NCBI GenBank assembly: GCA_032433765.1 | Contig: JAVIAB010000047.1 | Span: forward strand, 11,706,387-11,770,386 | Source of the DNA: Megaustenia siamemsis | Lineage: Eukaryota; Mollusca; Gastropoda; Stylommatophora; Ariophantidae | Direction: 5' to 3' | Length of the DNA: 64,000 nt | Shown: piece after piece, positions 55,591-64,000 of the stretch | Layout of the letters: each line of letters begins with the position of its first letter | Position numbering within the stretch: the stretch's first letter is position 1 | Made by a program: the position numbers and the translations under genes | The notes under the pieces: generated by a model | Databases searched by the model: none | What the model saw: only the letters and a program-made list of their open reading frames with translations | Told to the model about the DNA's origin: nothing

Positions 55591-56299
55591 GTATTGAAAA
55601 TAAGCGTAGCTTTGTTATGTCCTGTTTTTTATGGAAAAAGTATCTCTTTTTTTAGATAAAACATCCTGCTTTCCTTTTTCATAACCTGATGATCGTAACT
55701 GAGAAAAATATCTCACCCTGAAAGTGTAAATGACCATCTCTCTATTTTAATCATTAGCGGATTTGTATTAATATATAAGTGACCTTGAACTTGAATCATT
55801 TCTCTCATAATGTGAATATTTATAAATAACCTATAGCATAAGTGCATCACGTGATTATTTTTAATTAAATGTTCTATTTCATGGCTGTTAGTGTAACTTC
55901 GTGTGATTGGTTACATCATCAGCGTATAGCCGACAACGATACAATTATTTCGTTTAAACTGACTCAACATTGGAAGAAATGCAACAATGCTAGCTACCCC
56001 AGCAGATCCAACATTATATATGCATTATTGGCATTATTGGAACACTTCGCGATTAACATAAAGCAACATTTTTTCAACATTAGTACAACATTAATTTATA
56101 TGAGTAAAATACACCATATTGCACGATCATTAATATAAAAATGTCTTGATACAGGTACAGTATTACTCGGTCGTGGGTGCTACATTATCCTAAAAGAACT
56201 GGTAAAAATGTAAGTGGTAACACAACATTATTAATAGCGCAGGTACAGTGTTAATAGATTATTGGTACGTTCTACTACAACTGCAACAAAATAATGAAG
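55591..56299. other. No gene seen
   Basis: AT-rich unique sequence. An 89-codon frame at 55,869-56,138 has no recognised motif. Confidence 0.55.
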
Positions 56300-57243
56300 C
56301 ATTCGCGCAACATTTTCATAAACAATACAACATCACAGAAACAGACTTGCAACATTTTCATTAAAAAATACAACATCACAGAAACAGACTTAGAACATTT
56401 TCATAAACAATACAACATCACAGAAACAGACTTGCAACATTTTCATAAACAATACAACATCACAGAAACAGACTTGCAACATTTTCATAAACAATACAAC
56501 ATCACAGAAACAGACTTGCAACATTTTCATTAAAAAATACATCACAGAAACAGACTTACAACATTTTCATAAACAATACAACATCACAGAAACAGACTTA
56601 CAACATTTCATAAACAATACAACATCACAGAAACAGACTTACAACATTTTCATAAACGATACAACATCACAGAAACAGACTTAGAACATTTTCATAAACA
56701 ATACAACATCACAGAAACAGACTTGCAACATTTTCATAAAAAAATACAACATCACAGAAACAGACTTACAACATTTTCATAAACAATACAACATCACAGA
56801 AACAGACTTACAACATTTTCATAAACAATACAACATCACAGAAACAGACTTACAACATTTTCATAAACAATACAACATCACAGAAACAGATTTACAACAT
56901 TTTCATAAACAATACAACATCACAGAAACAGACTTACAACATTTTCATAAACAATACATCATCACAGAAACAGACTTACAACATTTTCATAAACAATACA
57001 TCATCACAGAAAAAGACTTACAACATTTTCATTAACAATACATCATCACAGAAACAGACTTACAACATTTCATAAACAATACAACATCACAGAAACAGAC
57101 TTACAACATTTTCATTAACAATACATCATCACAGAAAAAGACTTACAACATTTTCATAAACAATACATCATCACAGAAACAGACTTACAACATTTTCATA
57201 AACAATACATCATCACAGAAACAGACTTACAACATTTTCATAA
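56300..57243. repeat. 42-bp tandem array, ~22 copies
   Basis: The unit contains 'aacaatacaacatcacagaa' and 'acagacttacaacattttca'. One-base indels (cataaac/catttaaaaa) and tacatcatc variants appear toward the right. The 42-bp period keeps one frame open (Y-N-I-T-E-T-D-L-x-H-F-H); this is a by-product. Confidence 0.96.
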
Positions 57244-58204
57244 ATATAAAATACTTAATTTTTAAACAAAATTTTTAATTACCAAAATAAAGTCATACTT
57301 GTTAAAATGGGAAACAAAGTTATGATATATACTTTTGATTTGTTTATTAAAAAGTCAATGAAAATTATCAACAAAAGCATGCCAGGTAAATTGAATGATC
57401 GAGCTCAAATTTTTTTAGCTATATTTTTCCTCCTGAAATATGGAATGTTTGTTAAACGTACATTCATAACTGCATGGAGAGAGATAGAAGGAGAGAGGAG
57501 GGAGATACACGAACAAGATGTGAAATTGAAGAAATGTGAACACATTAACCTTTATTCAAAAGACATTATGCTTTACTTTTGTATTTCTACGTCACTTTTG
57601 ACAGCATATACTTTTATTTTAAGATATTAATATTTACGTAAGACCAATACAATCGTGATTTGATATTATCAGTGAAAAGCAGGAACTAATGCACTTAAAT
57701 TATAATTTCGTTTTTTTTTCCACCTCCATTAAATACGATATTTTCTGAGCACTGAAAAATCACAAAACCCGTTAATTTTTTGTTTCGGAAGTTAATTTCA
57801 TGCGTCATTTTGTACCAGCTTGTACTGTTTTCGAGAATACAAATTTGAACAAGAATAGTTTAATTTGTGGTAAATTAAAGTCAAGTAAAAATTACAGAGG
57901 CTTGGGAGAAACGATTGTAATGTTTAATAAACATAGTTGATGTTTTAGTGAATTCGTTCGTCTAAGATTAACAAAAGGCGTTGAACATGTTTTCTGTGAA
58001 ATTGCTAGGAGAATCGATATTACGGATTTTCTCATTTCAATCATTTTTGCTTCAGATTCTCTACAAAGGACAACGGTTGTAACGTGCAAGTACTTGTTTG
58101 TGTGAAATAGTAACGGGCTGACTTGGAGAAGCGAATCATTACAGGGGAAGGCGTGTGTTCACAACACTCAGAAATAATAATCTACAAATAATCAACAGAA
58201 AAAA
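57244..58204. other. No gene supported; 107-codon frame noted
   Basis: An open frame at 57,307-57,630 begins 'MGNKVMIYTFDLFIKKS' and ends in a hydrophobic stretch 'ISTSLLTAYTFILRY'. It is AT-driven, has no recognised domain, and no splice or promoter context supports it. The rest is unique AT-rich DNA. Confidence 0.45.
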
Positions 58205-58305
58205 AGACACCCCGATACAGGATCGAACTCTTACTCCAGGACACAGCGCCTTGTCATGAGAAACACACGCTAGAGCACACGGCCAACTAAGCAACTACCC
58301 AAAAA
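58205..58305 (-). mobile_element. tRNA-like sequence (SINE head or pseudo-tRNA)
   Basis: The reverse complement has 'gcttagttggccgtgtgctc' (A-box side) and 'agagttcgatcctgtatc' (B box). The spacing is longer than in a standard tRNA, suggesting a class II-like or degenerate tRNA-derived sequence. Confidence 0.4.
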
Positions 58306-58840
58306 TGTTTCGATCATTGGCGAGGTCGTTCACGCATGTCTACTCATGACTATAGCATAGGGCTACGAATACAACTCGGGAATAAATTGTATATCTGTAT
58401 TTCCTATTGCGACAAGTATCTCCTGGATAGGGTAGGGCTGAATAATTGCGTTCCAGACAAACTTAGATGAGATAGAGTGTTCGTGGGTTCAATCCAATTT
58501 TAAAATTAACAGGTAACTGGCGCATTGTGTTGAGAGGAAAGAAATTTCAGAGAGAAGGAGCGTTGACCTCTCTCTGCCTAACACTGAGACCTACTGTGGT
58601 GAAGTTAATAAATAACTACTTATTAAATAATCGATCTCACGCCTCTACGTTATTGGAGAACAGTCAGAAAAGCTATGTAGAATGAAGTGTACAATTTGAT
58701 AAATGACCGGGAGGTACTTTAATATAATGAAACCAGTACGCCAGTGGTTACCTAACTGTGCACCGCAGCTCCCAGAGTCACGATAAACTTTAGCATGGGC
58801 ACCGCTCCGAGGATATTGTCGTATGTCTAGTACCAAGTAC
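58306..58840. other. No gene seen
   Basis: Unique sequence. A weak B-box-like 'gtgggttcaatcca' near 58,485 stands alone. Confidence 0.5.
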
Positions 58841-59390
58841 CATGCCTCCTGTCGTAGGTGATCATGTCTCTCCACAACTTTCGATCTCGGCAGTTATTTA
58901 TCATTTCTGTTGTTGACCTTCTGCCAAGTCATTCTCATAAGCTGTATGGTATCTTTTCTCTTTGCTGCCCTCTATTTCTTCGTCTCTCAATTTTTCCAGT
59001 TGTTACAATATATTCCAGTTGTTCTGTTCTCATTACATGGCCAAAAGATGATGATTTTTTTTCCTAATATTGGACATTTCCTCTCTTTTGCTTTGACCTC
59101 TTTCAGAACGTTTTCATTACTCTTCTTAGCTGTCCATAGTATTCTCAACATTCTTCAATAAAACTAAAATTGTACAGTCTCCAGTGATTTTCTTGTATGA
59201 TGTCCTATTGCCCATGATTCACATACATATGTTAAGACTGGTTGTACATAACATTTAAGAACTATTTTTGTTAGTTTCTATTGTCAAAAATGGATTGAAC
59301 AGTATCGTCCTCATTTTTGGAAAGCTGCGTTTGCCTGGGCCATTCTGCATCTCACCTCTGCTGTACATCTACCATCTGAGTTATTCTGCA
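58840..59390 (-). mobile_element. LINE-D fragment, RT C-terminal region
   Basis: Colinear with 8.58-9.10 kb. Plus-strand text includes 'ctccacaactttcgatctcg', 'tgttgttgaccttctgccaa', 'gtctccagtgattttcttgt', 'ctgggccattctgcatctca'. Frameshifted in several places. Confidence 0.78.
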
Positions 59391-59550
59391 CCTGATTTAA
59401 TAATGTTCCACTTGTCTTTATTCAGTGGTTAGAAATCACAAAATGATAACAACCACATAGACTTAATATTGTTTAAGTACATAGACGAGGCTCTACAGGA
59501 GAGTGTTAATTCTGTCCTTATTTATCATCTTATATATCCCTAACAGACAA

Positions 59551-59750
59551 GAGGTTGGGTTTGATAATGATCGACGGCTTCCGGGTTCACCCAGCCTTAA
59601 ATGGGTACCGGATTTTTTCTGGGAAAGTAAAGCGACACGGGCGTAATACCGACCACATTACCCCAACAATCATGTGTCTATAAAAATTATGGTCACTAAC
59701 ACCATATTCCCTATACGCCACTTGCCATGCCGGGGCTCTTTACTTTACTT
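59551..59750 (+). mobile_element. SINE-1, 5'-truncated
   Basis: Starts near the degraded B-box region 'gaggttgggtttgataatga', then the complete body ('gggtaccggattttttctgg', 'aagcgacacgggcgtaatac') and a ctttactttac tail. Confidence 0.82.
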
Positions 59751-60272
59751 TTATATCCTATCAGAGAATAAGGGTTTAACCGACTTCTACCGTCGTAACT
59801 GCCACGAAAGCTCCACCTGTGAATAATTAGCTGGGGAAGGGATCCGCGAGTGTCAAATTTTCGGAAACCACTGGTGTACACAATAACTTCCTCACTCAGC
59901 TATTAAAGGTGAACATAAACATAATATTGCTGCAATGTTGTCTATCATATATGTCCATCGTTACATAAACAGTTACTAACAGTTTCACCGACAGGTTTAA
60001 ACATCAACGATTATAACATTAATTTACATTTGTTTACGTTATTTCTCAGTCACAGCGACCAATGGAAATAACTATAGTCGGCAATTATTTGTTTCACCAT
60101 TTTTTGATTAAAAAATAGTCTAATGATCACTTTATTTTTGTTTTGTTTTCACTTCTCATTTGTTCTTGTTATACGTCCAGTTGTTGTTATTGTCTTTCTT
60201 GTCTTCTTCGAATCTACATTTCTCTGGGTATAACTCACTGACCTTGCCGATGTGTTAATTAAAGCTCTCTCA
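59751..60272. other. No gene seen
   Basis: AT-rich unique sequence. Nothing recognised. Confidence 0.55.
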
Positions 60273-60415
60273 ACAGACAGACAGACAGACAGACGTACGG
60301 AAGGACGGACGAACGGACGGGCAGGCAGGCAGACAGACGCACGCACGCGCACACACGCATACATACAGAGAGACCATGGATGGATGGATGGATGAATGGA
60401 TGGATGGATGGATCA
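60273..60415. repeat. Simple repeats: (CAGA)n, CGGA/CACG-rich, (GGAT)n
   Basis: Short tracts in series: acagacagacagac, ggacggacgaacggacgg, cgcacgcacgcgcacac and atggatggatgg. Confidence 0.85.
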
Positions 60416-60548
60416 CTTATGTCTTATAACACTGTTTTGCTATGTTGTGGTTTAAATTCACTGTATTTTAATTTCGAATTTGAAGTTCAAGAGACACGGT
60501 GATTACCAATCCATCTATCCATTTACAAACACACACACACATATATAA

Positions 60549-60800
60549 AAGTAAAGTACCCCCGACACCCCAAGTGGCGTATAGGGAATATGGTGTTAGT
60601 GACCCTATATTTTACAGACCTTCAGCACATGATTTTTGGGGTAATGTGGTCAGTATTACGCCCGTGCTGCTTTACTTTCCCAGAAAAAAATCCGGTACCC
60701 ATTTAAGGCTGGGTGAGCCCGGAAGCCGTCGGTTGGGATCGAACCCTACCCCTTGTCCGTGGTAGTCCAGTTCACTAACCACTGAGCTATCGCGGCTCCC
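60549..60800 (-). mobile_element. SINE-1, full length
   Basis: The best-preserved head of the family. The minus strand has an A box 'gatagctcagtggttagtga' and a B box 'gggttcgatcccaacc'. The body and the tail (plus-strand 'gtaaagtacccccgacaccc') are complete. Confidence 0.9.
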
Positions 60801-60874
60801 TACACATATATATAGTAGAAGTAAACTCTTTGTACAGAGCTTCGCAGCAGGAGGCAATCTGATTATCAGAAAAT

Positions 60875-60881
60875 CTATCTA

Positions 60882-60916
<35 letters not shown>

Positions 60917-60997
60917 GTTTATTTACTGTCTGTCTCTCTGTCTGTATATATTTGTCTCTCTGCCTATGAATCTATTTGTCTCTCTACATAATTGTCG

Positions 60998-61041
<44 letters not shown>
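60875..61041. repeat. (CTGT)n and (TA)n microsatellites
   Basis: Tetranucleotide ctgt/ctat tract to about 60,945, then (TA)n from about 60,998 leading into the repeat unit of the RTE-like region. Confidence 0.85.
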
Positions 61042-61049
<8 letters not shown>

Positions 61050-61294
61050 GTAAGTTTATATATATATACATATTATATATATACATATTATATATACATA
61101 TTATATATATATATATATATATATATACAGTGATAGGATTATACTAGTCAAGTTGAAAGCAAAACCATTCGACATAGCAATAATACAGACATATGCACCT
61201 ACTCAAGACTACACAGATGAACAAATAGAGGCATACTATGAAGACCTAAATAAAGTTATGAAGCTAGTGAAATCTTCAGACATCTGATTGTAAT
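61042..61294 (+). repeat. ~253-bp direct repeat, left copy (RTE EN scrap)
   Basis: 'atatctgtaagttta', a (TA)n stretch, then endonuclease coding 'DRIILVKLKAKPF' and 'IIQTYAPTQDYTDEQIEAYY'. Almost identical to 62,818-63,073, with a few one-base differences. Here the frame runs through where the right copy has lost one base. Confidence 0.88.
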
Positions 61295-62817
61295 CTCTTT
61301 TACCTTTTAGCTCCTGGTGGAGCATAGGTCTTCAACAAACACTTTCCAAGTCGTTCTGTTTTTTGCCATTCTTTTAAGATCATTCCATGTCTTCCCCATC
61401 ATCTTCATCTCTGCTTCTATCTGTCTTCTCCAAGAATTCCTTGGTCTTCCCCTTTGTCTTTTCCCCTGGGGATTCCAAAAAAGGGCCTGTTGTGTAATAC
61501 TCTCAGTTGGCTTCCGTAGTGTGTGTCCTATCCATCGCCATCGTCTTCGCTGTATCTCTTTATCCACTGGTATTTGACCGGTACATTTCCATAATTCCAC
61601 GTTAGTGACTTTGTCCTGCCATTTCCATCCCTTTATTCTGCGCAAGCATCCATTAATGAAAGTCTGTACTTTCGTGATTGTCAATTTTGTCATTCTCCAT
61701 GTTTCACAGCCATATAATAGGACCGACTTAACATTTGAGTTGAAAATTTTTATTTTTGTATTTAGCCTAATTTCTTTGGATTTCCATATGTTTCCCAGTG
61801 CAATGAAAGCTCCTCTTGCTTTTGATATCCTTATTTTGGTATCATTTTCTGTTCCTCCCTCTTTATCTATATTACTGCCCAGATATATATAAGATTGTAC
61901 GTCTAGTAGAGGTATTTCTCTAGTTTTATATGGTTATTGCCAACTGCATTAATTCTCATAATATTGGTCTTATCTCTATTAATCTTTAGTCCTAGCTGTT
62001 GTGATCTCTCATCTAATATACTCATTTTATCCTGCATCTGTTGATGGCTGTGTGATAGGAGAGCTATGTCATCAGCAAAGTCTAAATCATCAAGTTGTTT
62101 GGTCAGTGACCACTGGATCCCATTTCTGTTGTTTTGAGTTATTTTCATAATCCAATCTATGGCCAGTAGAAAGAGAAATGGAGACAGGAGGCATCCTTGC
62201 CTTACTCCTGTTCTTATTTCAAATGCTTCTGTAAGCTGTCCTTCATGCACCACACTACATTTTGTTCCTTCATACATTGTTTTTATCAGGTTAATAACAT
62301 TTATGGGGATTCCGTAATGACTCAGCAACTTCCAAAGCATTCTTCTGTCTAAACTATCAAATGCCTTTCGTAATCTATGAATCCAATATATAGTGGGGAT
62401 TTTAGTTCTAAACTTTGTTCAACTATTATACGTAGGGTAGTTATTTGATCAGCACATGATCTGTTCTTCCTAAAACCTGCTTGTTCATCTCTCAAGTGTT
62501 TCTCTATAGCCTCTTTTAGTCTCTCCAGAATGATTCTGCCTAATATTTTTCCTGGCACTGATAGTAGCATAATTCCCCTATAATTTGTGCACTCCTGTAA
62601 ACTTCCTTTCTTTGGTAGTTTGATCATATAACCTTCTCTCCAGTCTTTAGGTATTTCTTCCCTCTCCCAAATTTTATCCAATAGATCCTGTAACATCTTG
62701 GTAGAGGTGTTAATATCTGCTTTGATGGCTTCCGAAGGAATTTCATCTGGTCCTGTGGCTTTACCATCTTTTAATAATTTGATGGCTTTCATTATTTCTT
62801 CTTTGCTTGGTTTTCCG
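61295..62817 (-). mobile_element. RTE-like LINE, RT domain to 3' end
   Basis: Minus-strand coding starts at 'CGKPSKEEIMKAIKLLKDGK' (about 62,815) and proceeds through 'ATGPDEIPSEAI', 'KDWREGYMIKLPKKGS', 'NYRGIMLLSVPGKILGRI', 'DEQAGFRKNRSCADQI', a one-base deletion near 62,367 that breaks the frame before the expected A-F-D-S, then 'TGVRQGCLLSPFLFLLAIDW', the catalytic 'LDFADDIALLSH' and 'LGLKINRDKTNIMR'. The C-terminal part (61,307-61,693) has 'RRRWRWIGHTLRKP' and 'GKRQRGRPRNSWRRQI', ending 12 bp before the repeat boundary. A very short 3' untranslated region fits RTE-clade LINEs. Non-functional: frameshifts, and separated from its endonuclease. Confidence 0.88.
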
Positions 62818-63073
62818 CATATATCTGTAAGTTTATATATATATATATATACATATTATATATATACATATTATATATACATATTATATATATATATATA
62901 TATATACAGTGATAGGATTATACTAGTCAAGTTGAAAGCAAAACCATTCGACATAGCAATAATACAGACATATGCACCTACTCAAGACTACACAGATGAA
63001 CAAATAGAGGCATACTATGAAGACCTAAATAAAGTATGAAGCAAGTGAAATCTTCAGACATCTTGATTGTAAT
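62818..63073 (+). repeat. ~256-bp direct repeat, right copy
   Basis: Repeats 61,042-61,294, then continues without a break into further endonuclease coding. One base lost near 63,035 ('aaagtatg' versus 'aaagttatg') breaks the frame. Confidence 0.88.
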
Positions 63074-64000
63074 GGGTGACATGAACGCTAAAGTAGGAAA
63101 AGGTAGATATAAGACAATTATAGGAAATCATGGTTTAGGAAAAAGAAATGACAGAGGAGAAAGATTAATACAATTCTGTGAAGAAAACAGGCTGATAATA
63201 TGTAACACCTACTTTGAGCAAGAGAAAAGGAAACTATACACATGGAAAAGCCCTGGAGATAGGAAGAGGAATCAAATAGATTACATAATGATAAAAGAAA
63301 GGTTCCGTAACAGCGTAAAGAAAGCCAAAACCTACCCAGGAGCAGATATTAATTCTGATCACAATCCTGTAATGATTAAAATGAAAATCAAACTAAAGAG
63401 AAACAAGCAAAAATCTGATTCATCAACAAACCCACTCGACATAACAGCTTTAAATCAAAAAGATATTAAAGATACCTATACAATACAAGTAAAGAACACA
63501 TACCAGAAGCTGCTAGAGGAAGGAATTGAACAATACAGAAGAGAAAATCCTGATGAAAAAGTAACAACCAAATGGCAATGCATAAAGAAAAGCATACAAA
63601 AAGCCTGCGACACCTTACCCAAAAGAGAAAAGAACAAAAAACAAAAATGGATAACTAACACCATCTTAGAAAAAATGGAAGAAGGAGACAAGCGAAGAAC
63701 ACTGCCCAATACAATAAAATAGATAATGAGATACGCAAAATGTGCAAAAAGGCAAAAGAAGACTGGCTCAGCCAAAAATGTAGAGAAATAGAAACTATGG
63801 AAAGCAAACAAGACCTAAGAGGAATGCACACAGAAATAAAGAGAATGACTAATAAAAATAAAAAAGCCACAGAAGGTGGATGCATTGCAGACAAAAAAGG
63901 AAAAATGCTAACAGACAATAAGGATATCATAGATAGATGGCAGGAATATATAACAGAACTATTTCATGATCAAAGGGACAAGAAACCAGTTATAAAATGT
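62905..64000 (+). mobile_element. RTE-like LINE, endonuclease and linker, runs off window
   Basis: Apurinic-type endonuclease of a non-LTR element: 'DRIILVKLKAKPFDIAII', 'QTYAPT', then after a frameshift 'ILIVMGDMNAKVGKGRYKTI' (G-D-x-N motif), 'NDRGERLIQFCEENRLIICN', 'YTWKSPGDRKRNQIDYIM' and 'GADINSDHNPVMIKM' (S-D-H motif). The frame is open at 63,036-63,722. A shift near 63,685 moves the linker ('NEIRKMCKKAKEDWLSQKCR', 'IIDRWQEYITELFHDQRD') to another frame up to the end of the window. The 5' end is truncated at the (TA)n tract. The RT expected next would lie beyond 64,000; the one on the left is inverted. Confidence 0.87.

Noticed and set aside
57307..57630. 107-codon open frame starting 'MGNKVMIYTF'
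   Set aside because: AT-rich, no recognisable domain, no homology to other parts of the window, no splice or promoter support. Left as unassigned rather than called a gene.

Overview
This window is animal nuclear DNA, from an invertebrate and possibly a lophotrochozoan such as a mollusc. The phylum is an inference from general character: tRNA-derived SINEs, several non-LTR retrotransposon (LINE) families, an endonuclease-bearing Penelope-like element, AT-rich DNA, and no bacterial gene organisation. No complete host gene is visible. The only candidate host coding sequence is one possible internal exon at 30,278-30,478. Nearly everything else is transposon debris or tandem repeat; named tandem arrays cover roughly 24 kb, more than a third of the window.

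Family names here are local labels. LINE-A: reverse transcriptase (RT) C-terminus with an 'FEMW.YR' motif (5.4, 6.5, 34.3, 42.7 kb). LINE-B: RT C-terminus with 'NEEITLE', ending in a GAAA/GAA tail (4.6, 14.7, 20.0, 25.95, 28.45, 30.5-31.3, 54.2 kb). LINE-C: 'IGHVLRM' family (16.3-17.2, 22.1-22.6, 28.35 kb). LINE-D: 'YVEPVLT..ESWTI' family (8.6, 15.6, 24.2, 54.7, 58.9 kb). LINE-E: RNase H-bearing family (9.3, 31.4 kb). An RTE-like element occupies 61-64 kb. SINE-1 to SINE-4 are tRNA-derived, and 'X' is a dispersed repeat of about 350 bp without visible coding.

Layout. 0-10 kb: 23-, 27-, 31- and 24-bp arrays with LINE and SINE fragments, then a 72-bp array built from a LINE-E tail. 10-20 kb: 39-, 26-, 34- and 33-bp arrays and LINE-B/C/D pieces. 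20-32 kb: two 35-bp arrays starting at the same LINE-C position, an 18-bp array, a SINE-2 with an amplified tRNA segment, X elements and the candidate exon. 32-43 kb: one antisense LINE-A copy swollen by two arrays, 49 bp x ~27 and 18/22 bp over 8 kb. 43-47 kb: 61- and 43-bp arrays. 47-53.6 kb: a head-to-head inverted pair of Penelope-like elements, nearly identical arms of about 3.1 kb, bounded by a 13-bp direct repeat. 54-61 kb: LINE/SINE fragments and a 42-bp array. 61-64 kb: RTE RT and endonuclease parts in opposite orientation, with a ~253-bp direct repeat.

Main theme: several arrays are not independent satellites. They are local tandem amplifications of short stretches inside retroelement copies: RT codons in LINE-A and LINE-C, the 3' ends of LINE-A and LINE-E, and the segment between the A and B boxes of a tRNA-derived SINE. 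The clearest case is the 8-kb array whose 18-bp unit reads M-W-S-Y-R-K, the LINE-A RT motif that flanks it. Identities are from reading motifs by eye; no database search was possible.
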